The notes under the pieces are model-generated. The model was not told where the DNA came from. It worked only from the letters and a program-made list of their open reading frames with translations, and did not search any database. From Marinobacter halodurans (GTDB taxonomy: Bacteria > Pseudomonadota > Gammaproteobacteria > Pseudomonadales > Oleiphilaceae): a stretch of 41,313 nt of DNA. Below, one piece after another: positions 26,478 through 36,441 of this stretch (the first letter of the stretch is position 1; every line of letters begins with the position of its first letter). Both the position numbers and the translations under genes were made by a program. Location of the stretch: contig NZ_SJDL01000044.1 of the NCBI RefSeq assembly GCF_004327985.1, forward strand, positions 1-41,313. Direction: 5' to 3'.

Positions 26478-27490
26478 TGGACCGCCTTCCCCCACAGCCG
26501 CACGCGACTGATGCCACCGTCCGGGATGCTGTTCACCCGGATGTGGGTGATCGGTCCAAGGTCCTTCAGCTCGCTGAATTCGTGGATGGCGTCGGCCGTC
26601 AGCGGCTGCTCGTCGAGCAGGGTCTCCCAGAACATGCTCTGGGTGATGATGGACTGGCGCGTGCCCTGCTCCACGCAGGCCGCCTGGATCGAGACGCGGT
26701 CCGGGAAATTGCCCTTGAAGTGGGCGGTGTCGATCTCGAGGCCTTCGGCGAGGCCCTTGTGACCCAGCTTGAGAATGCACCACTCGTTGCCCGGTTCCCG
26801 GCGGCGACGGGTTTCCCAGCCGTCGCCCATGTTGATGCCCCGCCCGGGACGCAGCAGCTTGCGCGGCTCGCCATAATGGGCGTCGCTCCAGGCCACCTGG
26901 TCGCCGCCGTTGGCCAGCGCCAGCAGGTCCAGGCGCTCGTCGGTACTGCGGTTGTCCCAGTCGCAGAACGGCTGGCCGTAGACCCGGAAACGGGCCATGC
27001 CGCCATCGGGCCAGATGTGCAGGCGCAGGTGGGTCCAGGGGCCGGAAGCGGCCAGCGCTTCAAAGCGATGATCGTTGCCGGACAGGGACACCGCCGGCAG
27101 GATTTCCTGCCAGTCGGCGTCGTTGTCGGGATCGGCTTCCGGCGACCAGCAGGCCTCGACGGACGCCGCCGGGGCGAAGTTGCCGGTGAAGAAGCTGGTG
27201 TCGAAATCGACGCCGTGCAGCACGCCCGGCATGGCCAGGCGCAGGATGCACCAGTCGTGGCCCGTGTTGCGACGGCGGCGGGTTTCCCAGCCGTCCATCC
27301 ACTTGCCGTGATCGTCGTATTTATCCGGGTAGAAGCGCGCGGGCTCGGGATCCAGCATACGCTCACGGGGGGCGAAGAATTCGTCGGTGACCCAGGTCAC
27401 CTCGGCGCCGAGGCTGCCGTCGGCGAGGTTCAGGTAGTCCCGGGAAAAATCAGGCCCTTCGATGATGGGGGCGACTTGTACGTCGGTCAT
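26474..27490 (-). CDS. alc: Allantoicase
   Basis: A 338-residue allantoicase, which hydrolyses allantoate to ureidoglycolate and urea. The two-fold internal repeat of the family is plain: DGWETRRRRNTGHDWCILRL (about residues 66-85) and GDGWETRRRREPGNEWCILK (about 238-257), each followed by a DTxxFxGNFP/A segment and a W-x-x-I/L core. The start is ATG 27490 (MTDVQVAPIIEG) rather than the GTG at 27523. It is the first gene of the minus-strand operon alc-allA-amidohydrolase-oxygenase. Its substrate, allantoate, should come from allantoinase, which in this window exists only as the truncated puuE stub 190 bp away. Confidence 0.95.
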   Translation of the reverse strand: MTDVQVAPIIEGPDFSRDYLNLADGSLGAEVTWVTDEFFAPRERMLDPEPARFYPDKYDDHGKWMDGWETRRRRNTGHDWCILRLAMPGVLHGVDFDTSFFTGNFAPAASVEACWSPEADPDNDADWQEILPAVSLSGNDHRFEALAASGPWTHLRLHIWPDGGMARFRVYGQPFCDWDNRSTDERLDLLALANGGDQVAWSDAHYGEPRKLLRPGRGINMGDGWETRRRREPGNEWCILKLGHKGLAEGLEIDTAHFKGNFPDRVSIQAACVEQGTRQSIITQSMFWETLLDEQPLTADAIHEFSELKDLGPITHIRVNSIPDGGISRVRLWGKAVQ

Positions 27491-27547
27491 GATTGTTGGC
27501 TCTCTGTTGTTTCGGGGAGGCACTATGGCTACGTTCTTTGTATCAGG

Positions 27548-27587
27548 GCAGCCTTGCAGGCTGCTCCGAAGCTAAAGCGTCGGCTAC
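27548..27587 (-). repeat. REP element 3 with second hairpin
   Basis: On the minus strand GTAG (27584-27587) is followed by CCGACGC-ttta-GCTTCGG (27566-27583) and then GCAGCC-tgcaa-GGCTGC (27548-27564). The second base pair of the first stem differs from the other copies (C-G instead of A-T), but pairing is kept. Confidence 0.65.
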
Positions 27588-27608
27588 ATTTTCAGCCCGC
27601 TCGAGCAT

Positions 27609-27646
27609 GTAGCAGAAGCTTTAGCTTCTGAGGCACCGCAGGTGCC
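27609..27646 (+). repeat. REP element 4 with second hairpin
   Basis: GTAG (27609-27612) is followed by the fully paired stem CAGAAGC-ttta-GCTTCTG (27613-27630) and then GGCACC-gca-GGTGCC (27632-27646). It is head-to-head with REP 3, so the two form a REP doublet between alc and the puuE stub. Confidence 0.7.
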
Positions 27647-27682
27647 CGCCCACTCCCCAATTGATCTTTCGGTCACGCCGGC

Positions 27683-27817
27683 TTATAGCGATACTCCGCC
27701 TTCCTCATAGTTCAGGACAAACTGCGCCGCAATGCGAGCCTCTCCCGGCCAGTTGGCGTGGGGTGGCCGGCCGCCGTAGCCGCGCCGATCACGGGGATAC
27801 CCGTTGCGCAGACTCAT
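27683..27817 (-). pseudogene. puuE: Truncated allantoinase puuE (N-terminal stub)
   Basis: The 44-codon frame encodes MSLRNGYPRDRRGYGGRPPH, then ANWPGEARIAAQFVLNYEEG, GVSL and a stop. This is the N-terminus of the ~300-residue PuuE allantoinase (polysaccharide-deacetylase fold), whose members start with a PRDxxGYG-PP-WPGxARIAVQFVxNYEEGGE pattern. Homology ends exactly after EEGG; the rest of the gene is missing and the REP 3/4 doublet lies 37 bp beyond the stop. The ATG overlaps the TetR gene's stop (ATGA), so it was once the second gene of that unit. It is evidently a deletion remnant. The bases 27647-27682 hold nothing recognisable. Confidence 0.8.
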
Positions 27818-28512
27818 CGTGTCTTTGGCTCCAGGCCGCAACCGCGCAGGATCACGTCGGTCAGGAAGTTGGCCGCGTGCTCAAAATCCTGCTCTTCGTA
27901 TTCGGCCTTGTTCTCCACCATCAGGATCTGGACCTGGAAGTCCGCGTAATGCTGGGTCGAGGACCAGATCAGGAAGATCAGTTGCACCGGATCGACCGGC
28001 GCCATCCGACCGTCGTCGATCCACTGCTGAATCACTTTGGCCCGTCCCCGGACCCATTCGCGCACATTGGTGCGCAGGTGATCCTTGAGGAAGGGCGCGC
28101 CCTGGATGATCTCCTGGGCGAACAGGCGGGACGCCATGGGGTGTTGGCGCGACATCTCCACCTTGGTCCGGATGAACGTTTCCAGTGCCTCTGCCGGGTC
28201 GTCGTCCGGGCTGATCTCGGAGAACACCGCATTCCAGCGACTCATGATGTCGTCGAACAGCGCCGAATAGATGCGCTGCTTGTTGCTGAAGTAGTACAGC
28301 ACGTTGGACTTGGGCAACCCGGCCCGTTCGGCGATATTCTGGATCGTGGCGCCGCGAAAGCCATGGTGGGCAAAAGCCTCCTCGGCGGCGGCGATGATCC
28401 GTTCCCGGTTCTTTTCCCGAATGCGTCCCGGCCGGTATCGACGTGCCCGGCCTTTCTCCGGGGCGCCCCCGATCTCGTTGATGTTCGCTTCAGGTTGCAG
28501 ACTCATGGGCAT
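27814..28512 (-). CDS. TetR-family regulator, RutR-like
   Basis: A 232-residue TetR repressor. The helix-turn-helix spans about residues 35-80: RERIIAAAEEAFAHHGFRGA, TIQNIAERAGLPKSNVLYYF, SNKQRIYSALFDDIM. The C-terminal ligand domain (SRQHPMASRLFAQEIIQGAPFL, DPVQLIFLIWSSTQHYADF) resembles RutR, the pyrimidine/purine-responsive regulator of Escherichia coli. It is located between the purine enzymes and the nucleoside transporter, so it probably controls the purine regulon. Candidate binding sites (CTGACCA-type) lie in the divergent promoter region at 32341-32432. ATGs at 28512 and 28506 are both possible starts. Its stop overlaps the puuE stub. Confidence 0.9.
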   Translation of the reverse strand: MPMSLQPEANINEIGGAPEKGRARRYRPGRIREKNRERIIAAAEEAFAHHGFRGATIQNIAERAGLPKSNVLYYFSNKQRIYSALFDDIMSRWNAVFSEISPDDDPAEALETFIRTKVEMSRQHPMASRLFAQEIIQGAPFLKDHLRTNVREWVRGRAKVIQQWIDDGRMAPVDPVQLIFLIWSSTQHYADFQVQILMVENKAEYEEQDFEHAANFLTDVILRGCGLEPKTR

Positions 28513-28562
28513 CCATCGCTGTTGATACCGGGCAGCCGTTAGCCGGCTCCCCGGGGTTGGCT

Positions 28563-28742
28563 TTAGACATGGACTTTTACCGGCGCACTGGTTGCGCTCT
28601 CGGTGTCCACTGCATTGTCATCACTGACGCCAGACTCGTTGTTCCGGTCCGAGTACCCAATACCCGCATAGCGTACGCCCGGATGGCCGGCGAAGTTACC
28701 CGCGTCCGGCTTGAACTGCGGGTTATAGTGGAACTCGTTTCC
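28563..28742 (-). pseudogene. Coding-like 3' remnant of an unidentified gene
   Basis: An open frame of 59 codons with strongly coding-like third positions reads GNEFHYNPQFKPDAGNFAGH, then PGVRYAGIGYSDRNNESGVS, then DDNAVDTESATSAPVKVHV and a stop. It has no ATG, GTG or TTG that could start it near its 5' end; the frame simply emerges next to the stop of the upstream ABC permease gene. I do not recognise the protein. The likely explanation is the C-terminal end of a gene deleted between the permease and the TetR gene, similar in nature to the puuE stub 750 bp away. Confidence 0.5.
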
Positions 28743-28749
28743 CCCTGCC

Positions 28750-29676
28750 CTAGCGACTGGGCCGCCAGGGCTGGCCGATCGACAGCGGCGTATGCAGTCG
28801 CGTCCGGGTCGGATTCGCGGACAGCAACACCAGCACGACCACCGTCACCACGTAAGGCAGCATGGCCAGTAGCTCCGGGGAGATGTCCCAGCCGAAGCCC
28901 TGCAGTACCAGATGCAGGATGCTGGCGAGGCCGAACAGGTAAGCGCCCAGCAGCACCCGCACCGGCCGCCAGGTGGCGAACACCACCAGCGCCAGGGCGA
29001 TCCAGCCGCGGCCGGCGGTCATGCCTTCGGTCCACAGCGGGGTGTAGGCCAGCGACAGGTAGGCGCCCGACAGGCCCGCCATGGCGCCGCCGAAGCTCAC
29101 CGCCAGGTAACGGATCAGCAGCACCGGCAGGCCGTTGGCGTTGGCGGATTCGGGGGACTCCCCCACCGCCCGCAGCAACAGGCCTCCCCGGCTGTGGCGC
29201 AGGAAGACATAGACCGCCACGAAAAGCCCCAGGGAGACGTAAACCAGCAGGTCATGGTTGAACAGGACCGGGCCGAGCACCGGGATGTCGCTGAGGAACG
29301 GGATCGGCAGCTTGGTGAAGCCGTCGATGGTCTTGCCCACGAAATCGGTGCCGACGAAGGCACTCAGGCCGGTGCCAAAAATGGTCAGGGCCAGACCGGC
29401 GGCGTACTGGTTGGCGGCCAGGGTGATGGCCATGAAGCCGAACAGCAGCGACATGCCCACCCCGGCGGCCATGCCGGCAATGACACCGACCAGCAGGCTG
29501 CCGCTGGCGTAGACGCCGGCGAACCCGGCCACCGCGCCGATCAGCATCATGCCTTCCTGGCCCAGGTTGAGCACGCCGGAGCGCTCGCAGATCAGTTCTC
29601 CCAGCGCCACGATCAGCAGCGGGGTACCGGCCACCACGGTTGCGGCGAGAATATTGACGATCATGTCGGGACTCAT
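28750..29676 (-). CDS. ABC transporter permease, nucleoside/BMP type (NupQ/YufQ-like)
   Basis: A 308-residue inner-membrane permease of the branched-chain/BMP nucleoside importer class. The conserved N-terminal stretch IVALGELICERSGVLNLGQEGMMLIGAVAGF (about residues 22-52) is the family hallmark. RAVGESPESANANGLPVLLIRYLAVSFGGAMAGLSGAYLS (about 190-229) contains the coupling helix that contacts the ATPase. About eight membrane segments. It begins 1 bp after the first permease gene, so the two form the heterodimeric channel of the purine/nucleoside importer encoded by 28750-32315. Confidence 0.92.
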   Translation of the reverse strand: MSPDMIVNILAATVVAGTPLLIVALGELICERSGVLNLGQEGMMLIGAVAGFAGVYASGSLLVGVIAGMAAGVGMSLLFGFMAITLAANQYAAGLALTIFGTGLSAFVGTDFVGKTIDGFTKLPIPFLSDIPVLGPVLFNHDLLVYVSLGLFVAVYVFLRHSRGGLLLRAVGESPESANANGLPVLLIRYLAVSFGGAMAGLSGAYLSLAYTPLWTEGMTAGRGWIALALVVFATWRPVRVLLGAYLFGLASILHLVLQGFGWDISPELLAMLPYVVTVVVLVLLSANPTRTRLHTPLSIGQPWRPSR

Positions 29677-29677
29677 C

Positions 29678-30787
29678 TCAGCTCTCCTGTGTGGCCAGCG
29701 GCGTGTTGGTACCGGCCGACGCGGTGACGTGCCTGCGGGTCAGGCGTATCCGGTAGTGGATAAAGGCGTCGCAGGTGAGCAGGTAGAACAGCAGCAGGCC
29801 CTGGAACAGGCCGGTCATGGCCTTGGGCAGGTTCATGCCGATCTGCATCATCTCGCCGCCCAGGAAGGTCAACGCCAGCAGCGCGCTGGCCAGGATCAAC
29901 CCGACCGCCTTCATCCGTCCCATGAACACGACGATGATGGCGGTATAGCCATAGCCCGGCGACACCTGCGGAATCAGTTGCCCGATCGGGCCAGTCACCT
30001 CGGACGCCCCCGCCAGCCCGGCCAGGCCGCCCGCCACCAGGAAGGCGAACCAAACCAGCCGCTTGCGCGGGAAGCCGGCAAACTCCGCGGCCTTGTGGTC
30101 CTCACCCAGCACCTTGAGCTGGAAGCCGATAAAGGTGCGGGCGAACAGGACGCCCACCGCAACGGCCGCCAGCAGCGCGAAGAGCAGGCCGATGTGCAAA
30201 CGCGTGCCGGGAATCAGCATCGGCAGCAGGGCGGCGTCACCGAACATCGCCGACTGCGGGAAGCTGAAGCCGTAAGGATCCTTCAGCGGCCCGTGCACCG
30301 CGTACAGCAGCAGGTTCAGGGCGATGTAGTTGAGCATGATGGTGGTGAGGATTTCGTTGCAGTGGAAATGCGTCTTCAGGAACGCCGCGATGGCCGACCA
30401 GAGGGCACCGCAGGCAATGCCCGCCAGCAGCACCACCGGCAGGATCCAGAAGCCGGTGCCTTCACCGAAATGCAGGGCCGCGATGGTGGCGCCGACCGCG
30501 CCCATCAGGAAGTGGCCTTCTGCCCCGATGTTCCAGATCCTGGCGCGGTAACAGATGGTCAGGCCGGCAGCACACAGCAGCAATGGCGCGGCCTTCAGAC
30601 CCAGTTCGGCCACGCCCACGGCATCACTGATCGGGACGATGAAGAACAGGCGCAGGCCTTCCACCGGGTCACGGTCGAGGCCCAGGAAGATCAGGAAGCC
30701 GGTGATGACGGTCAGCACCAGCGCCAGCACCGGCGACAGGTACTCCATCAGGCGGGAATCCACCTGGCGGCGCTCAAGCGACAGCAT
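29678..30787 (-). CDS. ABC transporter permease, nucleoside/BMP type (NupP/YufP-like)
   Basis: A 369-residue permease, first of the pair. Family features are the N-terminal LVLTVITGFLIFLGLDRDPVEGLRLFF, CAAGLTICYRARIWNIGAEGHFLMGAVGAT (about residues 72-101) and the coupling segment VLGEDHKAAEFAGFPRKRLVW (about 231-251). The C-terminal ~60 residues continue past the last helix with a Tyr-Arg-Arg-rich tail. Its ATG lies 14 bp inside the ATPase gene, so translation is coupled. Together with 28750-29676 and the double ATPase it makes a complete import machine except for a substrate-binding protein. Confidence 0.92.
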   Translation of the reverse strand: MLSLERRQVDSRLMEYLSPVLALVLTVITGFLIFLGLDRDPVEGLRLFFIVPISDAVGVAELGLKAAPLLLCAAGLTICYRARIWNIGAEGHFLMGAVGATIAALHFGEGTGFWILPVVLLAGIACGALWSAIAAFLKTHFHCNEILTTIMLNYIALNLLLYAVHGPLKDPYGFSFPQSAMFGDAALLPMLIPGTRLHIGLLFALLAAVAVGVLFARTFIGFQLKVLGEDHKAAEFAGFPRKRLVWFAFLVAGGLAGLAGASEVTGPIGQLIPQVSPGYGYTAIIVVFMGRMKAVGLILASALLALTFLGGEMMQIGMNLPKAMTGLFQGLLLFYLLTCDAFIHYRIRLTRRHVTASAGTNTPLATQES

Positions 30788-32315
30788 GGTTCACCTCCCC
30801 TGCCGCGTCGGCGAAATCGCCGGCCATCCACTGCCCCAGCTGTCCAATGCTGAGGGATTCGGTGGGCACGAGCGGCGACAGCCGCCCCCCGCAGATCGCC
30901 CCCATGCGGGTGCAGAGCTGGAACAGTTCATCGAGATCCTCGGAAATCAGCAGGACGGCCGCGCCCCGGTCGCGCAGTTCCACCAGCACCTGATGGATCG
31001 CCACCGCCGAGCCCACATCCACGCCCCAGGTGGGGTGGGAGGCGACCAGCAGCCTGGGTTCCTGCAGGGCTTCCCGGCCGATGATGAATTTCTGGAGATT
31101 GCCGCCGGACAGGCTGCGGGCCGGGGCCTCGATGCCATCCGACTTCACCTGAAAGCGATCCCGCACGCGGGTGGCATACTCCCGCGCCTTGCGATAGGCC
31201 ACCCAGCCCTTGCTCACCATCCCCTGGGCGGAGGCGGTCAGCAGGGTATTGTCCACCAGGGACATGTCCGGGACGGCCCCGCGCCCCAGCCGCTCTTCCG
31301 GTACCACGGCGATGCCGGCCCGGCGCCGCGCGTCCGGTCCCAACTGACCGACATCCTGCCCGTCAAAACACACCTGATTGGCCGCTGCCTTGTACTCGCC
31401 GGACAACGCCCGCAACAATTCGTCCTGGCCATTGCCGGCCACCCCGGCGATGCCGACAATCTCACCGGCCCTCAGCTCCATGGTGATATTGCGCAACGCC
31501 GTACCGAAGGGATCGTCGCTGGCGTAGCTGAGCCCGCTCACCTCCAGCAAAGGCGCCCCGGGCGTGGCCGGCGGGACGTCGGTGCTGAGCGGGGTTTCGT
31601 CACCGACCATCAGGCGGGCGATGGCGTCGGTGGAGGTTTCGGTGGGATCGCACTCACCGGTGACCTTGCCGTTGCGCAGGACGGTGGCGTGATGACACAG
31701 GTCGCGCACCTCCTGCAGCTTGTGGCTGATAAACAGGATGCTGCATCCTTCGCTGGCCAACTGGCGCAGGGTGCGGAACAGGTCGGCCACTTCCTGCGGC
31801 GTCAGCACCGAGGTGGGTTCATCGAGGATCAGCAGGCGGCTGTGCTGGATCAGGCAGCGCACGATTTCCACCCGCTGGCGTTCGCCGGTGGACAGGCTGT
31901 GCACGTGGCGGCGCGGGTCCAGCGCCATGCCATAGTGGGTCGACACCTCGCGGATGCGCTTTTCCAGTGCCTTGCGATCCTTCGCCTCGCTGGCCGGCAG
32001 GCCCAGGGCGATGTTCTCGGTGACGGTCAGGGTTTCGAACAGGGAGAAATGCTGGAAGACCATGCCGATCCCCAACTGGCGGGCATGGGCCGGACCTTGC
32101 AGGGTCAGCTTTTCACCGTCCCAGTAGAGGGTGCCCTCGTCCGGCTGGATGACCCCGTAGATCACTTTCATCAGGGTACTCTTGCCGGCCCCGTTCTCAC
32201 CCAGCAAGGCGTGGATTTCACCGGGTGCCACCGTCAGGTCGATACCGTCGTTCGCCCGGCAACCGGGGTACTCCTTGACGATATTCTCCAGACGTAGCCG
32301 TGCCGCTGCCGTCAT
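30774..32315 (-). CDS. Tandem ABC ATPase, nucleoside/BMP importer (NupO/YufO-like)
   Basis: A 513-residue protein with two ABC domains. Domain 1 has Walker A GENGAGKST (about residues 39-47), signature LSTGERQRVEI and Walker B LLILDEPTSVLT. Domain 2 (from about 255) has a degenerate Walker A, GVAGNGQDELL, signature LSGGNLQKFIIGRE and a degenerate Walker B LLVASHPTWGVDVGS. This asymmetric pair is normal for BMP/sugar-type ATPases. It heads the minus-strand transporter operon and is divergent from xdhA. Position suggests uptake of purine nucleosides or bases. No BMP-family binding lipoprotein is encoded in the window. Confidence 0.94.
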   Translation of the reverse strand: MTAAARLRLENIVKEYPGCRANDGIDLTVAPGEIHALLGENGAGKSTLMKVIYGVIQPDEGTLYWDGEKLTLQGPAHARQLGIGMVFQHFSLFETLTVTENIALGLPASEAKDRKALEKRIREVSTHYGMALDPRRHVHSLSTGERQRVEIVRCLIQHSRLLILDEPTSVLTPQEVADLFRTLRQLASEGCSILFISHKLQEVRDLCHHATVLRNGKVTGECDPTETSTDAIARLMVGDETPLSTDVPPATPGAPLLEVSGLSYASDDPFGTALRNITMELRAGEIVGIAGVAGNGQDELLRALSGEYKAAANQVCFDGQDVGQLGPDARRRAGIAVVPEERLGRGAVPDMSLVDNTLLTASAQGMVSKGWVAYRKAREYATRVRDRFQVKSDGIEAPARSLSGGNLQKFIIGREALQEPRLLVASHPTWGVDVGSAVAIHQVLVELRDRGAAVLLISEDLDELFQLCTRMGAICGGRLSPLVPTESLSIGQLGQWMAGDFADAAGEVNHAVA

Positions 32316-32340
32316 TTCAGGACCTCTTTCACGTAATAAA

Positions 32341-32354
32341 CTGACCAGACAATC
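32341..32354 (+). promoter_or_regulatory. Candidate regulator site 1 (CTGACCAGACAATC)
   Basis: Located 26 bp upstream of the ABC ATPase start. It shares the pattern CTGACCA-N-N-CA-R-TC with site 2 in the opposite orientation. RutR sites are TTGACCA-NN-TGGTCAA, so the half-site agrees with the RutR-like regulator encoded at 27814-28512. Binding is inferred. Confidence 0.45.
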
Positions 32355-32418
32355 AACATTTCTTGATTGAGCAATTTGCTTGCCAACTGGTGATTAAAAA
32401 ACATTTTGCGATAAACTC

Positions 32419-32432
32419 GACTGGTTGGTCAG
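32419..32432 (-). promoter_or_regulatory. Candidate regulator site 2 (CTGACCAACCAGTC on minus strand)
   Basis: An inverted partner of site 1, 64 bp away, on the xdhA side of the divergent region. A further half-site CTGACCGG (minus strand) is at 32447-32454. The whole 32316-32460 stretch is AT-rich compared with its flanks, as expected for a bidirectional promoter. I could not fix the -10 and -35 elements. Confidence 0.45.
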
Positions 32433-32564
32433 AAAATTGCAAAACACCGGTCAGGTAATGGATTCAGTAACGGCCATCGGCCTGTTACGCCAGGCAGACC
32501 GCCCCGCCCAACCGCCCTGCAAGATGCGGATTCCAGGGCCCGGAGGGTGGCCATAATACGCAAG

Positions 32565-34071
<1,507 letters not shown>

Positions 34072-34079
<8 letters not shown>

Positions 34080-36441
34080 ACTGCCCGACACCATCGTTCA
34101 GCCGCCGGCGAGCGCACGCGGTACCGCCGGCTCGAGGATCGCCCACGACAGCGCCTGGAAACACGTCAGCGGCCAGGCCCGCTACATCGACGACCTGCCG
34201 GAGCCACCCGGCCTGCTGCACGCCACCGTCGGCCAGAGTACCCAGGCCCACGCCCGCATCAAGTCCATGGACCTGAGCGCCGTGCGCGCCTATCCGGGCG
34301 TGGTAGCCGTACTGACCGTCGACGAGGTGCCCGGCCACACCGACATCGGCCCGGTGTTCCCCGGCGACCCGGTGCTGGCCGGCGATCTGGTGGAATTCAT
34401 CGGCCAGCCGTTGTTCGCCGTCGCGGCCACCTCCCTGCGCGCCGCGCGCCAGGCTGCCAAACTGGCGAAGGTGGAGTACGAGCCGCTGGAGCCGGTGCTG
34501 ACCACCAAAGACGCGCTGGCCAAGCAGTTCTTTGTGCGCCCGTCCCACACCCAACAGCGGGGCGACCCGGACCAGGCTCTGGCGGCCGCGCCGCATCGCC
34601 TGCAGGCGGAGATGCACGTGGGCGGGCAGGAGCATTTCTACCTGGAAGGCCAGGCCTGCCTGGTGGAACCCACCGAAGACGCCGGCGTGTTCGTGCACAC
34701 CTCCAGCCAGCACCCGTCCGAGGTGCAGAAGCTGGTGGCCGGGGTATTGGGCCTGCCGATCCATGAGGTGCAGGTGGAAGTGCGTCGGATGGGCGGCGGC
34801 TTCGGCGGCAAGGAAACCCAGGCGGCACCGCTGGCCTGCATTGCCGGCCTGCTGGCGCGCCACACCGGCCGGCCGGTGAAGTACCGCATGGCCCGCTCGG
34901 ACGACATGGTGCAGACCGGCAAGCGCCACGACTTCTACAACACCTACGACATCGGCTTCGACGACGAAGGCATGCTCCAGGGTGCCGACATCATGGTGGC
35001 CGGTCGCTGCGGCTACTCGCCGGACCTGTCCGAGGCCGTCGTCGACCGCGCCATGTTCCACGCCGACAACGCCTACTACCTGGGCCAGGCCCGGGTCGTC
35101 GGTCACCGCTGCAAGACCCACACGGTGTCCAACACCGCCTTTCGCGGGTTCGGTGGGCCCCAGGGCATGATGATCATCGAGCGCGCCATGGACGACATCG
35201 CCCGCCACCGGGGCCTGGATCCGCTGGACGTGCGCAAACGCAACCTCTACGGCCCGGGCCGGGACGAGACCCATTACGGCCAGATCGTGGAACAGCATGT
35301 GCTGCCCGAACTGATCGAGCAGCTTGAAGCCAGCTCCGACTACCGCGAGCGGCGCCAGGCCATCACCGGGTTCAACCGCCGCAGCCCGGTGGTCAAGCGG
35401 GGGCTGGCGCTGACGCCGGTGAAGTTCGGCATCTCCTTCACCGCCAAACATCTGAACCAGGCCGGCGCGCTGGTGCACGTCTACACCGACGGCAGCATCC
35501 ACCTGAACCACGGCGGCACGGAGATGGGCCAGGGCCTGTTCATCAAGGTGGCCCAGGTGGTGGCGACGGCATTCCAGGTGGACATCGACCGCATCAAGGT
35601 CTCCGCCACCCGCACGGACAAGGTGCCGAACACCTCGCCCACCGCCGCGTCTTCCAGCTCCGACCTGAACGGCATGGCGGCGCTGGACGCCTGCGAGACG
35701 ATCAAGGCGCGGCTGGTGGACTTCGCGGTCGAGACGTATGCCGTGAGCGCCGACGAGGTCGAGTTCGCCAACAACCAGGTGCGCGTGGGCAAGGACCGGT
35801 TCGGCTGGGCGGACTTCGTGCAGCAGGCCTACATGGCCCGCGTCTCGCTATCCTCGTCCGGTTTCTACGCCACGCCGAAGATCCACTACGATCCCGAAAC
35901 CGGCAGGGGCCGCCCGTTCCTCTACTACGCCAACGGCGCCGCCTGTTCGGAAGTGGTGGTGGACACCCTGACCGGCGAGTACCGGGTGATCCGCACCGAC
36001 ATCCTCCACGACGTGGGCCAGTCCCTGAACCCGGAAATCGACATCGGCCAGATCGAAGGCGGCTTCATCCAGGGCATGGGCTGGCTGACCACCGAGGAAC
36101 TGATGTACAGCGACAAGGGCCAGTTGATGACCACCGGCCCCGCCACCTACAAGATCCCGGCCGCGTCGGACGCGCCGGAGGATTTCCGCGTGGCGCTGCT
36201 GGCGCACAGCCCCAACCGCGAGGCCACGGTGTTCCGCTCCAAGGCGGTGGGCGAGCCGCCGCTGATGCTCGGCATCTCGGTCTGGTGCGCCCTGCGGGAT
36301 GCAGTGGCCAGCCTGGCGGACTATCGTTACAGCCCGCCTTTCGACAGCCCGGCCACGCCGGAGCAGGTTCTCAGGGCCGTCACCGCCACCCGGCAGTGGC
36401 TGGCCGACAACGGAGGCGATTCCTCATGCAAAAGCGCCTGA
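34072..36441 (+). CDS. xdhB: Xanthine dehydrogenase molybdopterin-binding subunit
   Basis: A 789-residue subunit holding the molybdenum cofactor and active site. Visible features: GSRIAHDSAWKHVSGQARYIDDLP at the start, GGQEHFYLEGQ, VRRMGGGFGGKE (cofactor loop), NTAFRGFGGPQGM with the substrate-positioning arginine, HGGTEMGQGLF, and SKAVGEPPLMLG with the catalytic glutamate (in GEPP) near residue 730. All are intact, so an active enzyme is expected. It starts inside the xdhA 3' end and overlaps xdhC by 16 bp. The preceding xdhA and following xdhC complete the set; cofactor genes are not in the window. Confidence 0.96.

Noticed and set aside
24654-26762. 702-codon plus-strand open frame antisense to amidohydrolase and allA
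   Set aside because: It is the reverse complement of clear amidohydrolase, allA and alc genes; the translation is rich in His, Gln, Arg and Val with no family pattern. Long antisense frames are expected at this GC content.
30555-32297. 580-codon plus-strand open frame antisense to the ABC ATPase
   Set aside because: Mirrors the ATPase gene; its translation has no domain pattern.
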